Of a stretch of 64,000 nucleotides of DNA, positions 1 through 8,480 are shown piece by piece; the first letter of the stretch is position 1, and each line of letters starts with the position of its first letter. Source of the DNA: Acuticoccus yangtzensis (lineage in GTDB: Bacteria; Pseudomonadota; Alphaproteobacteria; Rhizobiales; Amorphaceae). The notes under the pieces were generated by a model that ran no database searches, was not told the origin of the DNA, and worked only from the letters and a program-made list of their open reading frames with translations. Both the position numbers and the translations under genes were made by a program. Location: positions 1 to 64,000 of the forward strand of contig NZ_MJUX01000004.1 of NCBI RefSeq assembly GCF_001927245.1. The letters are read 5' to 3'.

Positions 1-193
1 GGGCGTTCTCATCCTCCAGCGCCTTCAGCCGCTTGGCGTCCGAGACCTCCATGCCGCCGTAGCGCTTGCGCCAGGTGTAGAAGGTCGCATCGCTGATCCC
101 GTGCTTGCGGCACAGCTCCGCCACGCCAATTCCCGCCGCGTGCTCCTTCAGCACCGCGATTATGTGCTCCTCACTGAAGCGGCTCTTCTTCAT
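1..193 (-). CDS. IS3-family transposase OrfA, N-terminal part
   Basis: The minus strand from base 193 opens with MKKSRFSEEHIIAVLKEH and continues through a helix-turn-helix (GVAELCRKHGISDATFYTWR) into KRYGGMEVSDAKRLKALEDE. This is the standard N-terminus of OrfA of IS3-family elements. OrfA binds the terminal repeats, and full transposase is normally made by frameshifting into OrfB. An AAGGAGACGGAG run just ahead of the ATG serves as ribosome binding site. About 64 codons are visible without damage, and the remainder is cut by the window edge. Confidence 0.85.
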   Translation of the reverse strand, partial: MKKSRFSEEHIIAVLKEHAAGIGVAELCRKHGISDATFYTWRKRYGGMEVSDAKRLKALEDENA

Positions 194-239
194 CTCCGTC
201 TCCTTCCGACGGAGTCCCGTTCAGACCGAGGACACTTCA
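1..239 (-). mobile_element. IS3-family element, one end (runs off window)
   Basis: The first 239 bases look like the left end of an IS3-family insertion sequence lying on the minus strand. The minus strand reads TGAAGTGTCCTCGGTCTG from about base 239 inward. IS3 ends usually begin with TG, and this is followed after a short leader by an OrfA-type transposase start. The rest of the element lies outside the window, so its completeness cannot be judged. The exact outer boundary is inferred from the TG rule and not from a target duplication. Confidence 0.65.
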
Positions 240-399
240 GGGGGCAACTTCACCACCCCCAAGAATCCTGCATTCCGTTGGTAGCATCGCGAGCCCGTCA
301 ATCTTGCCCGGACCTGACCAAGATCTTCTCAGTGCTCACAAAAGACGCGTGATCGCCGCCGCGCCCTCGGCAACGCCGCCTTCGCAAAAGGCGTAAGCG

Positions 400-1431
400 C
401 GCACCCGACGCCAACACTGCGGAGAGCAGGTGCCAGGGCGTTCGCTCGTCGAGCCGACGATCGGGCGAGCCACCAGCAATGTGCTTGAGTGTGAGGGTTC
501 AGCCAGGCGTGCGGATCAATACCTTTGAGCTTGGCGGTCATAGGCTGTGTTGCGGAGGTGGGCCAGGTTCGCCTGCCGCCGTCAGAGCCCGCGAACAAAG
601 CGTCCTTGCGGGTAGTGGTCTGCGGGCGGATGGCGCGCTCGACGATGTTGGTCTTGAGTTCGACACGCCCATCGTGGAGGACGCGCTCGAGAGCGGCACG
701 CCGCGGCAGGGCGTAGCGGATCACTTCGGCGGTCGTGGTCTTGCGCGGCATGCGGGCAAGCTCCCTGGTCCAGCGCTCGAACAGCTCGGCGACGATCGGA
801 GCGGCGGTCTTCTGACGAACCGCTTGTCGGGCCTCGGCGGAGTGTCCGCGGATATCGGCTTCGAGGCGCCTGAGTGCGACCATGCGCTCCACGGTCCATG
901 TCGCGGTCAGCGATGTACCGGCGACGTGGAGCTCGTAAAACTTGCGGCGCGGATGGGCCTAACAAGGCGGCGAGCCTCATCGGTGCGGTCGACTGCTCCG
1001 GATCGTCGAGGCGCTTGTAGGACGTGTAGCCGTCGAGCTGCAGGGTGCCGTTGAAGCCGGTCAGGTGACGCGCAGGGTGGTCGCCGCCGGGGCCATCCTC
1101 GAAGAGGTAGTCGACCATAGGAGGGGGCGGTGCCGCCGAAGGGTCGGTCGTCGCGGGGTCAAGCCCATAGCCAGGCTTTCTTCGTCCTGCCGCGGCTGGG
1201 GTCGAGGGTCGGCAGCGTCGTCTCGTCGGCGAAGATGCGCAGACCGGCGCGGGTGTGGTCGAGGAGGCGGGCGGCCAGTGGCTCGAGGTGGAAGCCGATC
1301 CGTCCCATCCAGCCGGCCGTCAGGTTGCGGCCGAGCTCGACGGCGTCGCGGCGGTAAATGTCTTCCTGGCGGTAGAGTGGCAGGCCGTCGGCGTATTTGG
1401 CGACGGCGACGTGCGCCAAGAGCGATGGCAC
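400..1431 (-). pseudogene. IS66 transposase TnpC, central and C-terminal part, frameshifted
   Basis: Reading down from 1431 the protein starts mid-domain with LLAHVAVAKYADGLPLYRQE, a conserved IS66 transposase stretch, and continues to FADETTLPTLDPSRGRTKKA. It then jumps frame near 1120-1160 (HLTGFNGTLQLDGYTSYKRL), again near 960-990 (CWAHPRRKFYELHVAG), and again near 490. The C-terminal core VERAIRPQTTTRKDALFAGS and the tail DRRLDERTPWHLLSA are recognisable. The DDE transposase fold is therefore present only in pieces. About 70 residues that normally join this part to the N-terminal part at 2539-2881 are absent at the IS256 junction. Confidence 0.8.
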
Positions 1432-2538
1432 TGATAGAGGCGCTGCAAAAGGCCGGCGACGGGAATTTTCTACGCAGCCTCGCCGAGACGGTACTGCAGA
1501 TCCTGATGGAGGCGGACGTGGAGGGCATGTTCTGCGCCCGCCGCGACGAGCGCAGCGGCGAGCGCTCCACCTGGCCTAATGGATACCGCGACCGCAGCCT
1601 CGAAAGCCGCCTTGGCCAGCACAACCTGCGCATTCGGAATCTGCACAGCGGGAGCTATTTTCCGCCCTTCCTCGAGGCGCGCAAGACCACGGAGTAGGCG
1701 CTGATCTCGGTGATTCAGGAGGCGCGGATCGCCGGCCGCTCGACACGCAAGGGTCGACGATCTCGTTCAGGCGATGGGCCTCAGTGGCATCTCAAAGGGC
1801 AAGGTCTCCAAGCTGTGCAAGCAGATCGACGGGCGCGTCGGCGCTTTCCTGAAGCGCCCGCTCGAGGGCGAGTGGGCCTACCTGTGGCTCGATGCCCGTA
1901 CTTCAAGGTCCGGGAGGGCGGGCGCATCGTGTCATTTGCGGCAATAATCGCCGTGACTGCGAACCGTGATGGGCGGCGCGAGACCGTCGGCCTCCGTATC
2001 GGCCCGTCGGAGGCCGAGACGTTCTGGTCGGCCTTCCTCAAAGAGCTTCTGCTGCGGGGGCTCTTCGGCGTGAACCTCGTGATCTCTCACGCCCACGAGG
2101 GCCTGAAGGCCGCCATCGCGCGGGTGATCGGCGCGACCTGGCAGAGGTGCCGCGTCCACTTCATGCCCAACGCCCTCGCGCACGTGCCGAAGGGCCAGCA
2201 CACGGTCGTCGCGGCGGCGATCCAGTAATCCTTCCTGCAGCCCGATCGTGCCGGCGCCGGCGAGGCTTGGCGCCACGTCGCCGAGCAGCTGCGCGTTCCC
2301 TGGCCGAAGCGCGGCGCACTCATGGACGAGGCGGAGCATGACGTCCTACCGTATGTCTCCTTCCCCAACCAGCACGGACCAACCTGCACAGGGTGAACCC
2401 GCTGGAGCGTCTCAACAAGGAGGTGAAGCGACGGGTCGACGTCGTCGGCATCTTCCCCAACGAGGACAGCATCGTACGCCTCATCGGCGCCGTCCTCTTC
2501 AAGGTCAAAGACGCGTGGCAGCTCCAGCACCACAGCCC
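1425..2538 (+). pseudogene. IS256-family (Mutator-type) transposase, decayed
   Basis: The plus strand reads MALIEALQKAGDGNFLRSL from the ATG at 1425, then the IS256 signatures GSYFPPFLE, YFKVREGGRIVSFAAIIAV, GPSEAETFWSAFLKE, VISHAHEGLKAAIARVIG, TWQRCRVHFM and NALAHVPKGQHTVVAAA. The frame is broken by a stop at 1695-1697, at least one shift between about 1750 and 1900, a TAA at 2226-2228, and another break before NPLERLNKEVKRR at 2393. The homology begins at the start codon and stops at DAWQLQHH near 2533, so neither terminal repeat of the IS survives. The remnant sits inside the IS66 tnpC on the opposite strand. It cannot encode a working transposase. Confidence 0.85.
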
Positions 2539-2881
2539 GGCGTCCGGCTCGATCAGCACCTTCGATCCGCGCCAGATGCTGCGGCAGGGCCTTGCTCGGC
2601 CGGGGGGCGTTCGGGCCCTGACCGGATTGGCGGCTTTGATGTATGCCTCGATCGCAGCGACGTCGCTCTGGATCTCTTCGAAGACGAAGGCGTGCTGCTC
2701 AGGATCGAGCGTCTCGGCGCGCCGGCCGTAGCCCGCGCGCTCGAGCGGCTTTAGGAGCAAGGTTCAGGCGCTCCATCCGCGCCTCGGCGTCCGCCTTCAG
2801 CTGCGCGATCTCGCCCTGAGCGGCGAGGAGCATCGCCTTGGGCGTCATCGAATTGTCGGGAAGATCTGCGGCCGGGGTCAT
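2539..2881 (-). pseudogene. IS66 transposase TnpC, N-terminal part
   Basis: From the ATG at 2881 the minus strand encodes a coiled-coil-like start (AAQGEIAQLKADAEARMERL). After a frameshift near 2755 it gives the IS66 TnpC segment YGRRAETLDPEQHAFVFEEI and then the basic linker ending KVLIEPDAG at about 2540, where the IS256 remnant begins. It lies 71 bases after the tnpB stop in the usual A-B-C order. It is not functional: it is cut after roughly 110 codons and shifted. The rest of the protein resumes at 1431. Confidence 0.75.
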
Positions 2882-2952
2882 GGCGCGATTGAAACACGCT
2901 GCACCGTTTCGTGCCCGCATCAAGCTGCACCTTCAAGTCACCTCGCCACAGG

Positions 2953-3297
2953 TCAGCCTACTGTGACGGGCCGGCGTTCGCGGGCGGCCTTTGCCTGCGT
3001 CCAGTCCTTGCCCTCCACAAGCGCCATCAGCTGGACAGCCGACAGGCGGATCACGCCCTTCTCGATCCGCGGCCAGTGAAAGCCGCGCTCGTCGAGACAC
3101 TTCGCGAAGAGGCATAGGCCGGTGCCGTCCCACCACACGATCTTCACCCGGTCCGCCCGACTGGCGCGGAACACGTAGAGCGCGCCCGAGAACGGATCAC
3201 CGCCTCTCGCCTCGACTAGCGCCATCAGGCCCGACGGTCCCTTGCGGAAGTCGACGGGCTTGGTGGCGACGAATACCCGCGCGCCCCCCGGGATCAT
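2953..3297 (-). CDS. tnpB: IS66 accessory protein TnpB
   Basis: The frame is intact, 114 aa, starting MIPGGARVFVATKPVDFRKG and containing the family stretch LYVFRASRADRVKIVWWDGTG followed by GLCLFAKCLDERGFHWPRIE. This is the IS66 Orf2 (TnpB) protein, an accessory factor needed for transposition whose biochemical role is poorly known. Its ATG overlaps the tnpA TGA as ATGA, the arrangement expected for translational coupling in IS66. It is the only IS66 gene here without visible damage, but with tnpA and tnpC broken it probably has no job unless it helps another copy. Confidence 0.85.
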   Translation of the reverse strand: MIPGGARVFVATKPVDFRKGPSGLMALVEARGGDPFSGALYVFRASRADRVKIVWWDGTGLCLFAKCLDERGFHWPRIEKGVIRLSAVQLMALVEGKDWTQAKAARERRPVTVG

Positions 3298-3645
3298 GCC
3301 GCCCGGATCGCCCCCACGATTTCCGCGATTCGCGCCGACGACCCATCGGGTCCCACCCGCACCGTGACGTCGCCAACCACGAGTTCGATCGTTCCACCTT
3401 CGTTGCCGGCCCTCCTCGGCTTGCACCGGCACGACGGCGAATGCAGGAGTCTCGGTTCGCGCCCTCATGTCAGCCAGCGCATGCCTGCGCCAGCCGAACA
3501 CCTGTAGCGGCGACAGGCTATGCGCCCGCGCCAACGCCGACACGGTCACTCCCGGCGTCATCGCCCTGGCAGCGATCTCCTTCTTCGCCGATGCCAACCA
3601 GCGCCGTCGTGGCGTCGCAGGGCTCGCATCCAGCCGGAAGACCAT
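3294..3645 (-). pseudogene. tnpA: IS66 TnpA (helix-turn-helix), frameshifted
   Basis: From the ATG at 3645 the product has the IS66 Orf1 pattern: KEIAARAMTPGVTVSALARA, then HSLSPLQVFGWRRHAL, a helix-turn-helix of the transposase_8 type. After FAVVPVQAEEG the frame is wrong. Shifting by one base at about 3412-3420 restores GGTIELVVGDVTVRVGPDGS and the expected C-terminus ending EIVGAIRAA, whose TGA overlaps the tnpB ATG. A single indel therefore separates the DNA-binding head from the conserved tail. Programmed frameshifting is conceivable, but no slippery run is seen, so decay is the simpler reading. Confidence 0.7.
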
Positions 3646-3982
3646 CGCGTCGATGAACTGGAAGCTTTTGTGTCCAGACACGGGTCCAGACTGCAAACCA
3701 ACCTCCTGTACTCACTTCGTGCAGGAGGATCTCAGAACGAAGCCGCCGTCGCTACATGGGCCTCTGTCCGCTTACCGAAAAGCCGCCGCCGGATCCACTG
3801 ATCCCGCTGTCGTAGGAGCGTTCACCGCAGGCTTCGCCTTGGGCGGTGCGACAGCGAACCCACGAGACATGGCCGACCACGTCCATCTGCCGGGTGGCGA
3901 CGCATCAGTGCGTCGGCTCGCCACAAGTCGAAGCCGATGGCGCTCAGCAATCGCGCGCGCAATTCCGGGCGAACGTCGACGT

Positions 3983-5146
3983 TCAGTAGGATTTGCCGCG
4001 GGCGGAGACGGGCCAGAGAACCTCGACCTTGCCATCGCGCACGCCCACGTACCAGTCGTGGAGGTTGCACGTCGGATCGCAGTGGCCGGGCACGAGCCGC
4101 AGCTTCTCGTTGATCGAGAGGGAGCCGGTCGGATCCTCGATGTTGCCGTGCTCGTCGGAGGTGCGCACGTAGGTCACGTCGGTCCGGCAGAAGACGACGG
4201 GAAGGCCGCTGTCGACGGAGAGCGCCTTCAGCCCCGCATCGCACACGGCAAGGTCCGGCTTCGCATGGCTCATCACGCTGGTGAGGACGAAGAGGGCGTT
4301 CTCCCACTCTGCCCCGTCGAGCCGGGCGCCGTCGGCGGTCTCGATACGCCCATAGTCGGCGTCCATGAAGGCGTAGCTGCCGCACTGCAATTCGTTGAAG
4401 ATGCCGGACCCGCTCTCGAACGCATAGGAGCCGGTGCCGCCGCCGGACACGATCGCCGGCGCGAGACCTGCCGCTGTGAGGGCAGCGCAAGCCTCCTTCA
4501 CCATGACGATCGCCGCCGCGGAGGCGGCCTCCCGCGCAGCGAATGTCGGCAGATGTTGCATCGCCCCCTGGTAGGCCTGCAGGCCCTCGAAGCGCAGCCC
4601 AGGGGCGCCGTCGATCGCGCGGGCGAGCTCCACCACGGCAGCGCTCGTCGTGACGCCGCAGCGTTGCGCGCCACAGTCGAGCTCGACGAGGCAGCCGAGC
4701 GTGGTCCCGTGGGCGGTGGCGGCGGCAGACAGGTCGGCGATGTTCGCCGCATCGTCGACGCAGACGGAGACCGATGCGCCGCGCAGGGGAAGACGCGCCA
4801 GCCGATCGATCTTCACGCGGTCCGTCACCTGGTTGGAGACGAGGACGTCTTCGATCCCGCCGCGGACGAACGCCTCTGCCTCGGACACCTTTTGGCAGCA
4901 TACACCGACCGCGCCGCCCTCGGCCAACTGCAGCTTGGCGACGTCGACGGACTTGTGCATCTTGCCGTGGACGCGCAGCCGCATGCCATGGGCTCGGACG
5001 AATGCGCCCATCTTGCGCACATTGCGTTCCAGTGCGTCGAGGTCGAGGACGAGGCAGGGTGTCTGAATGTCGGCTTCGTCCATGCCGGGGAGGGCGGGCA
5101 CGTCGTAGCCGAGCTCGAGGCCGGTGAAGTCGTGCGTCGTATCCAT
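3983..5146 (-). CDS. bhcC: 3-hydroxy-D-aspartate aldolase / D-threonine aldolase-type PLP enzyme
   Basis: A 387-residue fold-type III PLP enzyme (alanine-racemase-like N-terminal barrel, D-serine dehydratase-like C-terminal domain). It contains PALPGMDEADIQTPCLVLDL, the PLP-lysine region RVHGKMHKS, QAYQGAMQH, SGGGTGSY and the metal-site stretch LVPGHCDPTCNLHDWYVG. As I recall the family, this is very close to BhcC, which cleaves 3-hydroxyaspartate to glycine and glyoxylate in the beta-hydroxyaspartate cycle. D-threonine aldolase is the nearest alternative. The ATG at 5146 was chosen because it precedes the conserved DFTGLELGYDVPALPG segment, and upstream codons are not family-like. The usual partners bhcA, bhcB and bhcD are not in this window. 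An amino-acid symporter lies upstream on the same strand, and IS66 begins about 200 bases after the stop. Confidence 0.85.
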   Translation of the reverse strand: MDTTHDFTGLELGYDVPALPGMDEADIQTPCLVLDLDALERNVRKMGAFVRAHGMRLRVHGKMHKSVDVAKLQLAEGGAVGVCCQKVSEAEAFVRGGIEDVLVSNQVTDRVKIDRLARLPLRGASVSVCVDDAANIADLSAAATAHGTTLGCLVELDCGAQRCGVTTSAAVVELARAIDGAPGLRFEGLQAYQGAMQHLPTFAAREAASAAAIVMVKEACAALTAAGLAPAIVSGGGTGSYAFESGSGIFNELQCGSYAFMDADYGRIETADGARLDGAEWENALFVLTSVMSHAKPDLAVCDAGLKALSVDSGLPVVFCRTDVTYVRTSDEHGNIEDPTGSLSINEKLRLVPGHCDPTCNLHDWYVGVRDGKVEVLWPVSARGKSY

Positions 5147-5753
5147 GGGCCTCAACCTTCTGTGATCATCTGCCCGGCGTGGGCATCGGGGGCGTGTAAC
5201 GGAGATCTTGGGGTCCAACGCGGCGGCCCCGCTGTCAATCGCCCACGCTTGCCCAGTGGAAAATCAGGCGAGCCAGCCGCCGGTGGATGCGGCGCTGGCT
5301 GCAAGCGTCTGACGTTCTGCTGGCGGCGTGTCCATCTCCCGCCGGAATACAAAGGCGCAGGGCCGCCGCCGAGGCGCCCTCTCGTGATGCCTAAAGCTCC
5401 GCCACGGCCGCTTGGAGCGGCCTTTGGCAGCAGACCGATGCCAAGCAAAGGCGCTGCGCCGCCAAGCGCTGGTCGACCGGTGCGATCAGGACTGGCGACC
5501 GGGTCCGTCGCCGTGGCGTGGCGCCCGGCGGCTCACGACGCTGGGAAAGAGCATCAAACGCCGCTCCTCCCCGTGGTCCTTTTCCGAACGCGGCTACCGC
5601 CCATCGCGCCCTGGCGCTTTCGATCGGGTGCGGGCGGAAGGTCAGCTCAGGGCACGCACGGGAAACTGGGGCCGCATTCGGAGGCTTTTTGCGCGTGGGT
5701 CAGCCCAGGGGGCGCAGCAGAAACCGCCTGCGGTCGCGCCGGGGACGGGCCGA
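5147..5753. other. Long intergenic stretch, no supported gene
   Basis: About 600 bases between the aldolase and the symporter gene (both minus strand) hold only GC-driven open frames with no recognisable domain or good ribosome binding site. No tRNA or riboswitch pattern was recognised. The length is unusual for this compact neighbourhood. Lost sequence beside the insertion elements is possible but not shown. Confidence 0.5.
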
Positions 5754-5774
5754 CCGCCGCTTTCCTCGCGGCGG
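5754..5774 (-). terminator. Candidate hairpin terminator after the AGCS symporter
   Basis: CCGCCGC (5754-5760) pairs with GCGGCGG (5768-5774) around a 7-base loop, 20 bases past the symporter stop on the minus strand. There is no U-tract, so Rho-independent activity is doubtful. Confidence 0.35.
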
Positions 5775-5794
5775 CCGTCCGCTGCCCCTCGGCC

Positions 5795-7264
5795 TTATTC
5801 GGCGGGCGCGGCCGCCATCGCGCCGGACGGCGGCGGCGTCGGCGTGGCGGCGGTCGCCGGCCAGGCCGCGGCGTCGAGATCGAGGTCGGCATAGTTCGCG
5901 GGGTCGAGAACGGGATCCTCCACGCCGGCCTTCAACTGAGTGGTGAAGTCGCGCAGCATCCTGAGCCCGATCGGAAACAGCATGAGCATCGCCATCAGGT
6001 TGACGAGGGCGAGGATGCCCATCATCGGATCGGAGAAGAAGAACACCGCCGTGGCACCCGGCGCCGACGCCCCCGCGAACACCAGAAGAATGACCAGGAT
6101 GCGCAGGATCGTCTGGCCGATCTTGCCTTCGGTGAACACCGAAAGCGCCGTCTCGCCGAGGTAATAGTTGTAGATGATGGACGAGAAGGCGAAGAGCAGC
6201 ACCGCGAGCGCCAGGAACTTGTCCGCCCAGCCGCCAACATGGCTCACCAGCGCCTGCTGGGTGAGGACGACGCCGTCGATGTCGGCGCCCGGCTGGTAGA
6301 CGTCGGACAGAAGGATCATGAACGCGGTGCAGCTGCAGATGACCATGGTGTCGATGAACACCGAGAGCGACTGCACGACGCCCTGGCTGACCGGGTGCTT
6401 CACGTAGGCGATCGCCGCCACGTTGGGCGCCGAGCCGAGCCCCGCCTCGTTGGAGAAGAGGCCGCGCCGCAACCCCTGCGAGATCGCCGCGCCGATGCCG
6501 CCGGCCACCGCCTCGCGGAACCCGAAGGCGTTGGCGAAGATGTCGATCAACACGCCCGGCAGCGAGCCGATGTTGAGGATGATGACGACGAGGGCGAGGC
6601 CGATATAGCCGAACGCCATCACCGGAACGACGACGTCGGCCACCTTGGCGATGCGCTTGATGCCGCCGAACACCACCAGCGCCGTCAGCACCGCGAAGGC
6701 GAGGCCGGAATAGAGGCGGGAGATGCCGAAGCTCTCCTCCATCGCGCCGGCGACGGTGTTGCCTTGAAAGGCGTTGAAGCCGAAGGCGAAGGCGGCGATG
6801 AGGCAGACCGCGTAGACGATGGCGAGCCAGGTGAAGTTTTTGCCGAGGCCGTGGATGATGTATTGGGCCGGGCCGCCGCGGTAGGAGCCGTCCGGCTCGG
6901 TGCGCTTGAAGAGCTGGGCGAGCGAGCACTCGAACAGGCTGGTCGCCATGCCGACGAGGGCGATCGCCCACATCCAGAACACCGCGCCGGGACCACCCAG
7001 CGTGATCGCCACGGCGACACCGGCGATGTTGCCGCCGCCGACGCGCCCGCCGACCGAGACGAGGAGCGCCTCGCGCGAGGAGATGTGCTCGCCGCCGCCG
7101 GGCGCCGACTTGGTGAGAACGCCGAACATGCGGCCGAAGAAGCGCAGCTGAACGAACTGCGATGCCAATGTGAAGAATACGCCGAGGACGACCAGGAAGG
7201 GGATCAGCGACCATCCCCAAGTGAAGTCGCCGATGGCGTCGAAAAATTCGCGGATAAGGTCCAT
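5795..7264 (-). CDS. Alanine/glycine:cation symporter (AGCS family)
   Basis: A 489-residue polytopic membrane protein with about 11 hydrophobic segments and the AGCS signatures GGRVGGGNIAGVAVAI, YRGGPAQYI and GLRRGLFSNEAGLGSAPN. It carries small neutral amino acids (alanine, glycine) into the cell with sodium or protons across the inner membrane. The C-terminus from about residue 455 is a soluble Ala/Pro-rich tail. The ATG at 7264 gives the usual family N-terminus and length. The minus-strand aldolase downstream, which would release glycine, makes a link to glycine metabolism plausible, but the roughly 650-base gap argues against a simple operon. Confidence 0.9.
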   Translation of the reverse strand: MDLIREFFDAIGDFTWGWSLIPFLVVLGVFFTLASQFVQLRFFGRMFGVLTKSAPGGGEHISSREALLVSVGGRVGGGNIAGVAVAITLGGPGAVFWMWAIALVGMATSLFECSLAQLFKRTEPDGSYRGGPAQYIIHGLGKNFTWLAIVYAVCLIAAFAFGFNAFQGNTVAGAMEESFGISRLYSGLAFAVLTALVVFGGIKRIAKVADVVVPVMAFGYIGLALVVIILNIGSLPGVLIDIFANAFGFREAVAGGIGAAISQGLRRGLFSNEAGLGSAPNVAAIAYVKHPVSQGVVQSLSVFIDTMVICSCTAFMILLSDVYQPGADIDGVVLTQQALVSHVGGWADKFLALAVLLFAFSSIIYNYYLGETALSVFTEGKIGQTILRILVILLVFAGASAPGATAVFFFSDPMMGILALVNLMAMLMLFPIGLRMLRDFTTQLKAGVEDPVLDPANYADLDLDAAAWPATAATPTPPPSGAMAAAPAE

Positions 7265-7355
7265 TGAAGCCTCAAAGATGACGCCCTGCCGCCGCAGGCA
7301 CGGGCCACGTGCGGGCCGCCGCCGTCATGGGGCGAAGCGCACCAGATGCGGCAAC

Positions 7356-7384
7356 ATGACATCGCGTGGCGCTTAACCTGTCAA
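7356..7384 (-). promoter_or_regulatory. Candidate sigma-70-type promoter for the AGCS symporter
   Basis: On the minus strand TTGACA (7384-7379) is followed after exactly 17 bases by TGTCAT (7361-7356), which has 4 of 6 matches to the -10 consensus, about 92 bases ahead of the ATG. A perfect -35 with ideal spacing in GC-rich DNA is suggestive, but the -10 is imperfect. Confidence 0.35.
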
Positions 7385-7486
7385 TAATTTGGTCATGTCG
7401 GATAATTCGGCACGCGCCGCGGGCCACGGGCGGGCGGGAAACACCCAGCGTGTGCCGGCCGCCGACGTGCGATCAGCCCAAGCGGG

Positions 7487-8452
7487 TCAGCCGAAGCGCT
7501 GATGCCAGGTCGGCATCCGGTCGGCCGGGTGGGGCGTCGCGGCATAGACACCGCGGGCGACGGCGCGGGCGAGGCACCGCGCGGCGGCGGCGTGGAGCGC
7601 CATCGCCTCGGTCAGCGAGGCGGGGGCGGGCGCGCGGCCGGTGCTGGCGGCGAACACCGTGTCACCGTCCATCACCGTGTGCGCGGGCCAGATGGCGAGT
7701 GCCAGCCCGTCGTGGGCGGCGACCGCCAGCCTCTGCGCCTCGGACCCAGTCAAGGCCGCGTCGGTGGCGACCAGCGCGATGGTGGTGTTGGAGCGCAAGA
7801 CCTCGCCCGCCTTGGTGGTGGCGCCGGAAAAGTCGGCCGAGGCGGGGGCGGGGGGCAGGCCGCCGAACTCGCCGTCCACCTCGAACGGGGCGGCGCGGAA
7901 CCAGGGGCCGTTCAGCGCCACGGTGGACCCCAGCGCGTTGACGACCACCATGGCGCCGACGGTAGCCGCGCCCACCGTCTCGGACGCGGAGCCGAAGCCG
8001 CCCTTGAGCGTGGCCGTGGTGGCGTTGGTGCCGGCGCCGATGGTGCCGAGCGTGCGGTCCGGCGGCCCGAAGGCGGCCTCCACGCTGGCCTCGCCGAGCA
8101 CCCGGAAGTCGGGCCGCTCGCCGGAGAGGTCGAAGACCACCGCGGCGGGAACGATGGGGACGCGGTGTTCGCGCACGGGAAAACCGCGCCCGCGGGCGGC
8201 GAGCGCCAGCATCACCCCGTCCGCAGCCGCAAGCCCGAAGGCGGACCCGCCGGTGAGGCAGATGGCGTCGACACCGGGGGAGAGGCGCGAGGGATCCAGC
8301 GCGTCCGTCTCGCGCGTGCCGGGGGCCCCGCCGTGGATGGCGACGGCGGCGACGGCGGGCGTATCGAACACCGCCGTGGAGACGCCCGTGCGCCGCTCGC
8401 GGTCGGTGGCGTGGCCGACCTTCAGGCCCGGAACGTCGAGGATGTGGCTCAT
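7487..8452 (-). CDS. P1 family peptidase (DmpA/S58 type, Ntn hydrolase)
   Basis: A 321-residue protein of the DmpA/BapA aminopeptidase family. Visible are the N-terminal LDVPGLKVGHATDRE, AICLTGGSAFGLAAADGVML, and the processing region TIGAGTNATTATLKGG, where family members cut themselves to expose a Ser/Thr nucleophile, then GFGSASETVGAATVGAMVVVN. Relatives cleave N-terminal residues from small or beta-amino-acid peptides; the substrate here is unknown. No signal peptide is seen, so it should be cytosolic. The ATG at 8452 directly precedes the conserved start. The secreted protein gene at 8481-9632 lies 28 bases upstream on the same strand, so the two may be co-transcribed. Confidence 0.85.
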   Translation of the reverse strand: MSHILDVPGLKVGHATDRERRTGVSTAVFDTPAVAAVAIHGGAPGTRETDALDPSRLSPGVDAICLTGGSAFGLAAADGVMLALAARGRGFPVREHRVPIVPAAVVFDLSGERPDFRVLGEASVEAAFGPPDRTLGTIGAGTNATTATLKGGFGSASETVGAATVGAMVVVNALGSTVALNGPWFRAAPFEVDGEFGGLPPAPASADFSGATTKAGEVLRSNTTIALVATDAALTGSEAQRLAVAAHDGLALAIWPAHTVMDGDTVFAASTGRAPAPASLTEAMALHAAAARCLARAVARGVYAATPHPADRMPTWHQRFG

Positions 8453-8480
8453 GGGGCGAGGCTCGCGCGGGTGCCGCGCC

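Larger units (their letters stand above)
393..3775 (-). mobile_element. IS66-family element interrupted by an IS256-family remnant
   Basis: An IS66 element is laid out on the minus strand as tnpA (3645 down), tnpB (3297 down) and tnpC (2881 down). The outer ends read GTAAGCGCGCACCCG at 393 and, on the minus strand, GTAAGCGGACAGAGG from 3775. They share the GTAAGCG start typical of IS66 termini but diverge afterwards. tnpC is split by IS256-type transposase sequence at about 1425-2538, tnpA carries a frameshift, and tnpC carries several, so the element cannot be autonomous. Flanking 8-bp duplications are not exact (CAAAAGGC against CGAAAAGC), so either an end is misplaced or the duplication has decayed. 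Confidence 0.75.

Noticed and set aside
385-3783. 8-bp target duplication around the IS66 element
   Set aside because: CAAAAGGC and CGAAAAGC share AAAAG but are not identical, so a duplication cannot be claimed.
5152-5448. 98-codon minus-strand frame between the aldolase and the symporter
   Set aside because: Pro/Arg/Gly-rich translation of GC-rich DNA with no domain; no good start signal.
3467-7267. A 1266-codon open frame on the plus strand
   Set aside because: It runs antisense to the aldolase and the AGCS symporter and has the repetitive His/Arg/Glu-rich composition of a GC-rich shadow; both minus-strand genes have clear family motifs.
7265-7486. Glycine riboswitch ahead of the AGCS symporter
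   Set aside because: Such leaders are frequent before AGCS genes, but no paired glycine-aptamer core was recognised; only a sigma-70-like box is visible.
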